A stretch of 29,668 nucleotides of DNA from contig JBARRO010000020.1 in NCBI GenBank assembly GCA_049644265.1, positions 1 to 29,668 on the forward strand, read 5' to 3'. The notes below the pieces were generated by a model. It had not been told where the DNA came from, did not search any database, and was given only the letters and a program-made list of their open reading frames with translations. This DNA comes from JBARRO01 sp049644265 (GTDB lineage: Bacteria > Bacteroidota > Ignavibacteria > UBA10030). Below, piece after piece: positions 1 to 7,987 of this stretch (its first letter is position 1; every line of letters begins with the position of its first letter). A program made the position numbers and the translations under genes.

Positions 1-3000
1 GCGCTACACTGGCGTTTGCCGCGTCTCCAACTCTCTGATAAACCCCGTATAATGTTGCGAGGGCATGCTTTTCGCTTTCGGTTCCCGGCCATTGATTCAT
101 GATCAGATTATTGTAATCGATGGCAGCCCGATCATCCCTCTGTAATTCTGCATTAATCGCCGCCAACTCTGCCGAGCTTTTCTCCAGCCGAGTTCCGATA
201 CTGCGGGAGTAGATATCGGCAAAGTACTGAAGCCCGTCTTTTGTAGCCTTTCCTTCTTTCATTAGGATCTTGTTGAAGCTCAGCATAGCATAGTGAATCC
301 GGAGCAACGCCGCTTCTGCTTCATCGCTGGTTGGATAATGGACAATCAAGCTGTCGTAGACCGCGAGCGCGGCTTCATACATTCTGCTCATCGTTAGTTG
401 ATCGGCAAGAACGAGAAGAACCTTCTCTTCGGAAACCGATTCCTCCTCTGCTGCATCAACCGCCAGGGTCAAGCGATCTTTCACGAGCGCCATTAGGTCT
501 TCCCCGCCGTCAAACCTCATGGCTGGCCTCACAAACGGCAACCCTCCGAACAGGCTGATGTAAGTATTATAGTAATCGAAGTTCCATGGATCGTATGGGT
601 CGTCGGGATCAGTTCCCCACCAATTCCATTCTGCTCGAATGTTGTAAGGCACGGCATTAAGCTGTTTGTTGCCGTTGGAATAAATGTAGTTGAACCCTCC
701 GTATTTGGCACAGTCGTTAGCGTAGTCATAATCTCCAAGGAACGGATTCGTCGTGGATTGAGCATGAACGCCATGCCTGCTATTGGCTGTGATTGAATTA
801 TTGCCAGGCGCTGTGGCGTATCCGTTGGGACCGCCAAGGTTGGGCGCGGCATAGTATTCACACCGGATTCCGTCCTGGGAACCGTACGAAATTTGGTTGT
901 CTGTGATAAGCGCCTGGCTGTTTGCGCCATAGATCCAGAAACCATCGCGCCCGCTCTGAGATGTATTAACCTTCCGAATGACATTGCCATAAGCGCGTCC
1001 TACGGCTGATTGCCACACGACGATCCCGTCCTCAAGATTATCTTCAAGGGTGTCCCCCACGATTTCCTGTACAACCGCACCGTAGGTCAGCCCGATGGGG
1101 TTCAGGCATTTCGTAAATTTGTTCCATGCTATCTCGTTACCGAACCCACTGAACTGAGAGTTATTAATAGAGAGCCCGAACTTGCATTGAGAAATCGTGC
1201 AGTGCTGGACTGAATTATTGTCATCCTGAGGATTTGAGTTGACAACGTAGATCCCCGCCCAGTAGTAGTCCGGATTTGTGGAATTTGAGGTAAATGTTGC
1301 ACCGTACGCATTGAAGCGGCCAGACACGCCGAGACTACCCTTGGGTGGGCTTTCATCGTAGACATCGGTGGCAGAATTGAATTTCAACACGGCAGCGTTG
1401 TTCACCGTAAGTACGCCGTCTGTTTCGATGGTCATGTTCCGAAGATTGTTCAACGTCGTGCTTTCGGCCACTATGATCGTACCCCCAGATTTTGCGCGAA
1501 AAACCTCGTTCCCTCCCAAAGTAATCGTGCCTGAACTTCCGGTGCCGAGGTTGAGCGTTCCGTAGACGATTATCTCTTTGCCGGTTTGCATGCTCAACGT
1601 CGTTCCGGGAGAAATCGTGAGGGTTGCTCCAGCCGTGATGGTCACGTTTGACGGGATGCTTACCGTGCCGCTCCAGGATGATAATGAGGAACATTTGTAA
1701 AGTTTTCCCTCACCGGGCTGGAAGCAATCTGTAAACGGATATCCACCTCTTGCTATCCACATTTCTCCACTGATCATTTCCTGAACGCACCAATTGCTGC
1801 TGCCGCTCATCGTTATGCTTATATCCCGCACATCAGTGGAGTCGAGCGTGCGTCTGTTAACGACGAATAAGTAAGTGTCATTTCCTAAGGTGAAGTGACC
1901 AGTTTCGACGTATGTCGCGTTATCCTGAGCTCCGGCCGTCGTCTTTGCCACGACGGAAGAGATGAACCCCGACCATGTTCCAGCCGTACTATCGTTGTTC
2001 CAACTCTTGGAACCTTGCCATTGCATCGATGAAAGCGTCGTGCTCAATTGGGCGCATTTTCCCATCACTTCAGCCAACGAATTCCACTTTTCCGCGTACC
2101 CGACACGAACATTCTTGGGACCCGAAGGGGAATCATAGGTTGCGTAATTTGAGGAATGGTTATCATTGACTGAAACTAGCCCGTCAAAGCGGGCGTAGCC
2201 ATCCCATATTGCCTTATAGGTTGGGTACATGAACGGCACAACACCCTTCGCACCGTACGCAATCGCCAGGTTACACATAACCTTTATCTCATTTCCGGTC
2301 GGAGGGCGTTGCATCACTTCACCATTTTGTTTCTGGAATTTTCCAGTGGTGTCAAAGTAGACGCCATGAAGCTGAGGGATATTCCAAAACGATTTTCCAT
2401 GATTCTTAGTCAGAGTTGCTGCGTCACTGAGCACCATTACCAACGTATCCATTGCATACTGGAAATGTTGTGTGTACCACCCAGGATTGTTATCAAACGG
2501 CATGATTCCGACGCTCTGTGCCTCCGCGTCAGTCATCGCTGGCGTGGGAATGTAACCGCGAATGGGATAGCAATTGACCATTAATTCATTAGGCTGTGCC
2601 TCGTCAAGGAAGCGTTTCCGATATGCATTCGAAGCAGCAATTCCCGTTGCTTCACCAGTGGCCTCACGAATCTTGCCGTTCACATATTTGAAAACCAAGA
2701 ACTGATTGATGTGGGGCTCATCCTGCAAATAAAACCTCCGCACGAGGGGGTAGTTGTCATGGAAGTCCGAGGCTGAGCTTCTCAGGACATCATCATAAAC
2801 TCCCGAGAATAAATTATGACCGGGGTTGTCGTCTACGATCACTTTATCCAACCATGTAGTGACGTTCCCAGACCAGTATACCCGGATGTCTACGCCGCCA
2901 GATGTCATCGTCATTTTCGAGGGAGCAGCTCCGTCGAAACTTCCAGTCAGCAGTCCGCCAGGTGCCATGGCCGAGACTGCGGAGGATGGGAGGTCGAACT

Positions 3001-3574
3001 CCAGAGACTTTGTTTCAAAGTTGCTACTTGTAAAATCGCTATCCCGTAGGATCGACTGCCATGTTTGACCTGAATATTCAACTTCCAACCGCACAACCTC
3101 GGGGTTTCCGCCCTGCGCAGGTGTGCGCTTCAGGACAAATCTCGCAGTATAGTGTGTTTCGTTGTAATACTCGTTGTTTGGTGTCGGGCTAGTCACCATG
3201 TAACCTGCCGACGATGGACTTTGCAGCAGCGTGTCGTTTTGAACCACACCGTTTCTGAAGCCAAAATAATTCTGATCGGGATTGTTCTCGTTTTGTTCCG
3301 CCTCAAATACCATATGTTGGGCAAAGGACTTTGGCGTAAGGTATTGTCCCATGTTGCCGATGACGTAGAGCGAACCACTGTTCTCGAGGACGTTGAGTCT
3401 TTTTGTCCCATCGCCGTTTTCCGCAATTGCTTCAACCCAATTCAAGTGCAGGCTGTCATGCATTAAACTGAAGTTGACATTGGTGCTATCGTGGAGCCAG
3501 ATCCCTCTCACAAAATTGTCTTGGGCAGAAGCCATCCACCAACCCACCATTAAAACAGCCATTACCTTCTTCAT
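1..3574 (-). CDS. Large modular secreted protein: glycoside-hydrolase-like barrel, beta-helix, TPR-like tail (3' end outside window)
   Basis: The frame is open from the ATG at 3574 to the window edge (1191 codons, no stop), so the C-terminus is missing. A strong AAGGAGGGG lies just before the ATG. Residues 1-17 form a signal peptide ending Ala-Ser-Ala. Residues ~85-245 look like a beta-sandwich. Residues ~275-505 resemble a TIM-barrel glycoside hydrolase: Asp285-Glu286-Pro287 after a hydrophobic strand is a usual acid/base setting, and an AIAYGAKG stretch near 437-444 resembles late barrel strands. Residues ~535-628 form a beta domain ending PGEGKLYK, as in many such enzymes. Residues ~634-1000 are right-handed parallel beta-helix-like, rich in Gly, Asn, Thr and short strands. 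Residues ~1030-1191 are helical and TPR-like. It follows the FG-GAP gene after 11 nt, so they are probably co-transcribed. A type IX sorting domain is expected beyond base 1. Enzyme activity and substrate are inferred, not shown. Confidence 0.85.
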   Translation of the reverse strand, partial: MKKVMAVLMVGWWMASAQDNFVRGIWLHDSTNVNFSLMHDSLHLNWVEAIAENGDGTKRLNVLENSGSLYVIGNMGQYLTPKSFAQHMVFEAEQNENNPDQNYFGFRNGVVQNDTLLQSPSSAGYMVTSPTPNNEYYNETHYTARFVLKRTPAQGGNPEVVRLEVEYSGQTWQSILRDSDFTSSNFETKSLEFDLPSSAVSAMAPGGLLTGSFDGAAPSKMTMTSGGVDIRVYWSGNVTTWLDKVIVDDNPGHNLFSGVYDDVLRSSASDFHDNYPLVRRFYLQDEPHINQFLVFKYVNGKIREATGEATGIAASNAYRKRFLDEAQPNELMVNCYPIRGYIPTPAMTDAEAQSVGIMPFDNNPGWYTQHFQYAMDTLVMVLSDAATLTKNHGKSFWNIPQLHGVYFDTTGKFQKQNGEVMQRPPTGNEIKVMCNLAIAYGAKGVVPFMYPTYKAIWDGYARFDGLVSVNDNHSSNYATYDSPSGPKNVRVGYAEKWNSLAEVMGKCAQLSTTLSSMQWQGSKSWNNDSTAGTWSGFISSVVAKTTAGAQDNATYVETGHFTLGNDTYLFVVNRRTLDSTDVRDISITMSGSSNWCVQEMISGEMWIARGGYPFTDCFQPGEGKLYKCSSLSSWSGTVSIPSNVTITAGATLTISPGTTLSMQTGKEIIVYGTLNLGTGSSGTITLGGNEVFRAKSGGTIIVAESTTLNNLRNMTIETDGVLTVNNAAVLKFNSATDVYDESPPKGSLGVSGRFNAYGATFTSNSTNPDYYWAGIYVVNSNPQDDNNSVQHCTISQCKFGLSINNSQFSGFGNEIAWNKFTKCLNPIGLTYGAVVQEIVGDTLEDNLEDGIVVWQSAVGRAYGNVIRKVNTSQSGRDGFWIYGANSQALITDNQISYGSQDGIRCEYYAAPNLGGPNGYATAPGNNSITANSRHGVHAQSTTNPFLGDYDYANDCAKYGGFNYIYSNGNKQLNAVPYNIRAEWNWWGTDPDDPYDPWNFDYYNTYISLFGGLPFVRPAMRFDGGEDLMALVKDRLTLAVDAAEEESVSEEKVLLVLADQLTMSRMYEAALAVYDSLIVHYPTSDEAEAALLRIHYAMLSFNKILMKEGKATKDGLQYFADIYSRSIGTRLEKSSAELAAINAELQRDDRAAIDYNNLIMNQWPGTESEKHALATLYGVYQRVGDAANASVA

Positions 3575-3585
3575 ATCCCCTCCTT

Positions 3586-5127
3586 CTATTTGAGTAGTAG
3601 CATCGTTCTTGTTTCAGCCTGAATCTCACCACGCTCTCCTGCAACTATGACCTCATAGACATACATGCCTGTAGGGTATCCTGCGGCATCAAAATGCACA
3701 TCATGCAGGCCTTTTTCCTGAACTTCGCTCACAAGCGTTTCCAGCTTTTGGCCAAGGATGTTATAGATGGTCAAAGTCACCTTACAATGCGACAGAAGCA
3801 TGTACTCTATGGTTGTTGAAGGGTTAAACGGATTTGGAAAGTTTTGAAGCAGCGCGAATGTCTCGGGTGCATGCAGTTTCTCTGTTACAGAAGTCACTGG
3901 AATGTTCCTGCTTCCTAGGAAAATCCCAAAATATCCTTGATACGTATACCAATAATAGTTCGGCGCTCCGATGAGAATGTCTGCGCAGCCATCATTGTTG
4001 ACGTCGCCAATGGCAACAACCCTTCCAAGAGTTCCAAAGTTACTGTCACCACCCATTCCAATCGCTGCGTCGAATCGAGAATCCATCTTCGGTCCCCCAC
4101 TATATATGAGGACATACGAATCTCCGCTACGATCCACTGAATTAGGGCTCACGGCAATATCATTGTATCCGTCGCCGTTCATATCTCCTGCGTTTTGAAC
4201 ATAATAGGCGTCATAGTCTGGGAGGATCAAGTTGGGGATTGTATCGATGTCTCCGTTCGTTGAATAGTGAACGAACACCGATTCCATACTGTCCATCACC
4301 GAATAGTTAGTCCACAACAGGTCCTTGACTCCGTCACCGTTAATGTCAATTGAAGCTAAGCCCCTTCCTTGGTTATCGCCGCCCTTAATATACTTCCACG
4401 ACGTTGTGTCAATTGCATTTCCTCCTTTGAAGATCTTTATGTATGCGAATCTAAGAGTACCATGAGGACCAGTTCCACTTTGATCGTACCCCTTGACAAT
4501 GATCTCGTCATAACTATCGTTGTTCAAATCTCCAGCAGCCACACTCCAGCCAAAGCCAGAAAGCGCAGTCTTCCCGTTAAGGATATAGCTTGGCGTTGAA
4601 TCCATGACCGTGCCGCCGAAGAAAATGTAGACCTTGCCGTAATAAGCTCCGTTAGGATAGCCTGCGTCAGACACGATCAAATCGTCGCAAGCATCGCCAT
4701 TAATTCTTCCCGTCGCCGCAACACGTTCCCCAAAAGCATATCCATTAGGTTCCTGGTATTTCACAAAGAAGGGGATCGTATCGAAAACCCCTTGTGAATT
4801 CCCCAAATAGATCCTTGTTGGATTTCCGCTGATCAATAAATCCTTGAACCCATCTCCATTAAAATCAGCGAGCGAACCATTCCCATTGGGGAAAAAGAAT
4901 CGGGGTGTCGTGTCGGCCGGTGATTTCACACGGTACAATTGTACGCCATCGACGTCGCTTACGGAGAACTGCGTGCTGTCGCCAATCTTTCCAAGAGAGC
5001 CGACGCTCGAACCAAGTTTTTGACCCCGGTATCGACCTTCCACCTCCATCCAACGCTCCAATTTCCACTCGTTCTGAGCACCCGCAAGCTGGGCCGCACA
5101 GGCCACAATCATTAGCACCTTCTTCAT
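3586..5127 (-). CDS. Secreted FG-GAP/VCBS repeat protein with type IX secretion sorting domain
   Basis: A 513-residue protein with a signal peptide (residues 1-17, ending Ala-Gly-Ala before Gln18). At least six Asp/Arg-x-Asn-x-Asp calcium-loop motifs typical of FG-GAP/VCBS beta-propeller blades begin near residues 88, 141, 200, 261, 315 and 375. Each is followed by a short hydrophobic strand such as DLLIS or DILIGAPN. A type A T9SS C-terminal domain starts near residue 424 with QNFPNPFNPSTTIEY and ends in a short Lys-terminated strand. By family, it should cross the inner membrane by Sec, cross the outer membrane by the T9SS, and be released or anchored with loss of this domain. The role is probably structural or adhesive; no catalytic motif was seen. 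The start ATG at 5127 is preceded by a purine-rich AAAGAGAAGA. It is the first gene of a pair with the large modular protein downstream. Confidence 0.93.
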   Translation of the reverse strand: MKKVLMIVACAAQLAGAQNEWKLERWMEVEGRYRGQKLGSSVGSLGKIGDSTQFSVSDVDGVQLYRVKSPADTTPRFFFPNGNGSLADFNGDGFKDLLISGNPTRIYLGNSQGVFDTIPFFVKYQEPNGYAFGERVAATGRINGDACDDLIVSDAGYPNGAYYGKVYIFFGGTVMDSTPSYILNGKTALSGFGWSVAAGDLNNDSYDEIIVKGYDQSGTGPHGTLRFAYIKIFKGGNAIDTTSWKYIKGGDNQGRGLASIDINGDGVKDLLWTNYSVMDSMESVFVHYSTNGDIDTIPNLILPDYDAYYVQNAGDMNGDGYNDIAVSPNSVDRSGDSYVLIYSGGPKMDSRFDAAIGMGGDSNFGTLGRVVAIGDVNNDGCADILIGAPNYYWYTYQGYFGIFLGSRNIPVTSVTEKLHAPETFALLQNFPNPFNPSTTIEYMLLSHCKVTLTIYNILGQKLETLVSEVQEKGLHDVHFDAAGYPTGMYVYEVIVAGERGEIQAETRTMLLLK

Positions 5128-5327
5128 CGATCTTCTCTTTCGGCAAGTTCCGTCAATTCACATCTGCCCTTGTGACTCTTGCAAGTACAGTATCTCTTTA
5201 AACCCTTCGACCACTGTAGTTTAATCGCAAGCTTGTTCTCCCATCCCCTAAAAAACATAATGAGGAGCCGCTGCAAACTCAGCAAGCTCCTCATGAGAAA
5301 AACATGTTCATCGCTTAATACCCCCAT
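5124..5327 (-). other. Possible leader ORF ahead of the FG-GAP gene
   Basis: A 67-codon open frame starts at ATG 5327 and ends in a TGA that overlaps the FG-GAP start codon as ATGA (5124-5127), an arrangement that would allow translational coupling. It contains the strong hairpin at 5260-5294 and starts a few nt after the start site predicted from the TTGACA box at 5364-5369. The peptide is basic, with a hydrophobic N-terminal half, and resembles no family I recognise. No good SD precedes it. It may be a chance frame in the 5' leader rather than a gene. Confidence 0.2.
5250..5294 (-). terminator. Hairpin followed by T6, intrinsic-terminator-like (minus strand)
   Basis: Reading the minus strand, ATGAGGAGC (5294-5286) pairs perfectly with GCTCCTCAT (5268-5260). 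Inside the 17-nt loop a second 4-bp stem (GCTG/CAGC) can form. The lower stem is followed after TATG by six T residues (5255-5250). It lies about 170 nt beyond the PBP1C stop and 133 nt before the FG-GAP start. It could end the alpha-2-macroglobulin/PBP1C transcript, or act as an attenuator in the FG-GAP leader. Confidence 0.6.
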
Positions 5328-5340
5328 CCAACACTACTGA

Positions 5341-5369
5341 ACGTTATTTCTTCATCGCATTAATGTCAA
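5341..5369 (-). promoter_or_regulatory. Promoter-like TTGACA-17-TAACGT pair, minus strand
   Basis: On the minus strand a perfect -35 consensus TTGACA (5369-5364) is followed by exactly 17 nt and then TAACGT (5346-5341), a weak -10 match. It would start transcription near 5334 toward the FG-GAP gene. The -35 box lies within one arm of the inverted repeat at 5362-5387. Caveat: many Bacteroidota use a different consensus (TAnnTTTG at -7), so this assignment is tentative. Confidence 0.3.
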
Positions 5370-5387
5370 GTTGAATATGTTGACATT
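5362..5387. repeat. Inverted repeat AATGTCAA-N10-TTGACATT
   Basis: Perfect 8-nt arms (5362-5369 and 5380-5387) are separated by 10 AT-rich nt. The left arm contains the TTGACA of the minus-strand promoter-like element, so the pair could be an operator for a dimeric regulator, or simply a small hairpin. No regulator gene is adjacent. Confidence 0.4.
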
Positions 5388-5466
5388 CGAATATTCTCAA
5401 TAATGAAATTACTGAATCTGAATTTCCCATTTCCACGAATTGAAATCGTGTTCAATAAGAAACAAG

Positions 5467-7821
5467 TCACTCGACCTCTACTCTGACTACTTCGCTCGTA
5501 ATTCTTCTTCCCTCGACTACTGCTTCAACTTGGAACTGATGCCGGCCCTTCTTTAATTCCCACCAAACTCCATTCGCATCGAACGGTAACACTTGATCTT
5601 CATCCACGCGCATACGTAGGCTCCGAGAGGCAGGAGGAATTGTCGCAGCGATCTTGATGGCCTGATATTCGCGTCGTAACACCGGGTCAATCTTGAACAC
5701 CTCTCCGTTCGCAGGTGAAATGATGGCAAGGGTCTTGTCTCGACTTGACTCGGGGGTGTTATCCGTATTCAGGCGAAGTGCTCCGGGAGGAGGCGTCGGA
5801 ATCCGTCGCTCGAGAGCCCAGGAACGATACTCCGGAGGAAGGATCTCAAAAACCCGACGCAATGGCGCGCCATCCTCGTTCACAACGCGGTACAACTGAT
5901 GCATGGCGCATCGTTTCGTCGGAATGTTCTCATGAGCAAACCACTCCACGACGGTCTTACCGCATGAGGAATTCGGAAGATCGCCGGAAACGGCACAGAC
6001 TCTCTCCGTTCTAAATCCTGGAGGAATCCTGAAGTCGGACGGGTATTTGTATGGCTGATCATAGATGGTCATCATGATATCGAAAAAGATCCCACCTGCT
6101 CCGGCAACGCCCGAAACACCTCGCATCGGTGTCCCGTCGAAGTTCCCTGCCCAAACTCCCACCGTGTATTCCGAGGTATATCCCATAGTCCAATTATCCC
6201 GATAATCCTTGGTCGTTCCGGTCTTCACCGCACATTGAAACGGAAATCTGAATGCATTGCCGAACGCCGGCCGGCGTGCAACAGGGTCGCGGAGAATATC
6301 GGTTACGAGAAACGCAGATTCCTCCTCGTATACCCGGAATTCCCGTGGGGAATTTGCTGAAGCAGAGGATTCAACAATTGTCCACGGTTTCCAAACTCCT
6401 CCGCGTGCAAAACTGGCGTACGCCGATGCGAGCTCGAGCAGTCGAACATCGGCGTTTCCGAGTGTGAGACCATACCCGTAGAAGCCCGGCGGTTCAGTCA
6501 GAGACGTGAGGCCCGCGAGCCGGAGCCGTTCATGCAAGCGAACCACGCCAAGGTTTCGCAGAACATGGACTGCAGGAATATTGTACGAGCAGGCAAGCGC
6601 AGTGCGGGCCCGGACAGGGCCATGATATTTCTTGTCGTAGTTCTCGGGAACATAGTCTCCCAGCACGTCGGGAATCTGGAGCGGAATGTCCGGGAGAATC
6701 TCCGATGCAGACATCCCCGATTCAAACGCGAGGCCATAGGTGAAGGGTTTCAAGGCCGATCCGGGTTGCCGCAGAGCGAGAGAACCGTTAACCTGTCCTT
6801 CGTGTTCTTCGTCAAAGAAATCTGCCGAGCCGATCAGGGCCCGGACAGCGCCCGTTGAATTTTCGATGACGACGACTGCGGCATTCGTTACATGTTTCTT
6901 CTCGAGATGAGAGAGCTGATTCCGGACAACCAACTGGAGTCGTTGCTGCAGGGGATAATCGATGGTCGTGCGAAGGGTCGAAATCTCAGGGTATCCCCGG
7001 AACTGATCAACGGCCATCTCGACGGCATGCGGAGCGCGGAAATTCACTTCGGGGGGAGCAATGACGATCGGTTGTTCTCTCGCCCGGTCATACTCTTCCT
7101 GAGAAAGGCGCTTCTGGTCGAACGTACGGCGCAAAACAAGCTGCTGGCGGGATTTCACGGCAGGGAAATTCACATACGGGTTCAGTTTGGAGGGTGCATT
7201 GGGCAGGGCAGCCAGGAAAGCAGATTCCGCGATCGAGAGGTTTTCAGCCGGCTTCTGGAAGTAATACCGTGCTGCGGCTTCGGCTCCAAACAATTGGTTT
7301 CCATACGGAGCCCGGTTGAGATATTGCTCCAGGATTTCGTCCTTGGTCATCATGCGCTCAAGCCGGAGCGCATACCAGGCCTCGAGAAGCTTGTACAGGA
7401 TCGTTCGCGGGTGATGATAGACGTTGCGGATGACCTGCTGAGTAATTCCTGATCCGCCTGAGCGCATTGATCCGTGAACGATATCCTGAATCACCGCACG
7501 TGTGATGGCCAGAGGATCCACTCCGGGATGAATCCTGAATCGCTTGTCCTCTGCCGCGATCGTTGCCTGTTGAAGGAACGGCGCAAGTGCGGAGAGCGGC
7601 CGCCACTGGCCCCTTCCCTGCTGGTCGTTGAGGAATTCGCGGAGAAGAATTCCGTTGCAGTCCGTCACCCGGAGCGAATGAACGGAACTCTTCGCGAAGT
7701 CCTCTTTGGGAAGAGGAATGAAGACTGTCCCGAGCATGAGGGCGAGAGCAATGAAAGCCGTTGTCCAGCCGATCAGACGGGATCTGGTTGATTTGCACGA
7801 AAAATGGATATCAGTCGACAG
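5467..7821 (-). CDS. pbpC: Penicillin-binding protein 1C (bifunctional peptidoglycan glycosyltransferase/transpeptidase)
   Basis: Class A PBP polymerising and cross-linking peptidoglycan in the periplasm. With a start at CTG 7821 it has 784 residues. A membrane anchor spans ~17-37. A GT51 domain covers ~80-210, with catalytic-type Glu91 in EDKRFRIHPG and a later LERMMTKDEILEQYLNRAPYGN segment. The transpeptidase covers ~280-600, with Ser355-x-x-Lys358 (GSALK), Ser412-Tyr-Asn414 and Lys533-Thr-Gly. A C-terminal BiPBP_C-type beta domain begins with SPANGEVF. The absence of a long insert and this C-terminal domain point to the 1C subgroup. Start: the first in-frame ATG (7737) would cut off most of the membrane helix. 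No ATG, GTG or TTG lies between it and the upstream in-frame stop, but CTG at 7821 is preceded by GGGAG at 7-nt spacing. It follows the alpha-2-macroglobulin gene, as in E. coli yfhM-pbpC. Confidence 0.93.
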   Translation of the reverse strand: MSTDIHFSCKSTRSRLIGWTTAFIALALMLGTVFIPLPKEDFAKSSVHSLRVTDCNGILLREFLNDQQGRGQWRPLSALAPFLQQATIAAEDKRFRIHPGVDPLAITRAVIQDIVHGSMRSGGSGITQQVIRNVYHHPRTILYKLLEAWYALRLERMMTKDEILEQYLNRAPYGNQLFGAEAAARYYFQKPAENLSIAESAFLAALPNAPSKLNPYVNFPAVKSRQQLVLRRTFDQKRLSQEEYDRAREQPIVIAPPEVNFRAPHAVEMAVDQFRGYPEISTLRTTIDYPLQQRLQLVVRNQLSHLEKKHVTNAAVVVIENSTGAVRALIGSADFFDEEHEGQVNGSLALRQPGSALKPFTYGLAFESGMSASEILPDIPLQIPDVLGDYVPENYDKKYHGPVRARTALACSYNIPAVHVLRNLGVVRLHERLRLAGLTSLTEPPGFYGYGLTLGNADVRLLELASAYASFARGGVWKPWTIVESSASANSPREFRVYEEESAFLVTDILRDPVARRPAFGNAFRFPFQCAVKTGTTKDYRDNWTMGYTSEYTVGVWAGNFDGTPMRGVSGVAGAGGIFFDIMMTIYDQPYKYPSDFRIPPGFRTERVCAVSGDLPNSSCGKTVVEWFAHENIPTKRCAMHQLYRVVNEDGAPLRRVFEILPPEYRSWALERRIPTPPPGALRLNTDNTPESSRDKTLAIISPANGEVFKIDPVLRREYQAIKIAATIPPASRSLRMRVDEDQVLPFDANGVWWELKKGRHQFQVEAVVEGRRITSEVVRVEVE

Positions 7822-7870
7822 TGTCTGGCTCCCGGATTTGCATTCTGAATTCAGGAATTTCTTCTACTTA

Positions 7871-7933
7871 TCTCTCTGTGTTCTTTGTGGTTAAAGAATA
7901 AATGAACCACGGAGATCACAGAGAACACAGAGA
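7871..7933. repeat. Imperfect palindromic element between the alpha-2-macroglobulin and pbpC genes
   Basis: Two inverted arms face each other: 7871-7892 (reverse complement AACCACAAAGAACACAGAGA) and 7905-7933, which starts AACCACGGAGATCACAGAGA and ends AACACAGAGA. The right arm carries a small insertion, so the hairpin has a bulge. A related unit pair is at 23391-23471 with the AACCGC ends facing outward. This looks like a dispersed REP-like intergenic family. The flanking 7822-7987 region otherwise shows no gene. Confidence 0.65.
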
Positions 7934-7987
7934 AAACAGAAGTTGCTCCGTTTCATACATCCCCACACTTCGTACCTTTGCCTCCTC

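Larger units (their letters stand above)
5128..5466. other. AT-rich intergenic region between pbpC end and FG-GAP gene
   Basis: This 339-nt stretch lies downstream of the PBP1C stop and upstream of the FG-GAP start, both on the minus strand. It is visibly more AT-rich than its surroundings. It contains a terminator-like hairpin (5250-5294), an 8+8 nt perfect inverted repeat (5362-5387), a promoter-like pair on the minus strand (5341-5369) and the possible leader ORF. I see no other gene in it. Confidence 0.7.

Noticed and set aside
6892..7452. 186-codon plus-strand frame
   Set aside because: Antisense to the glycosyltransferase domain of PBP1C.
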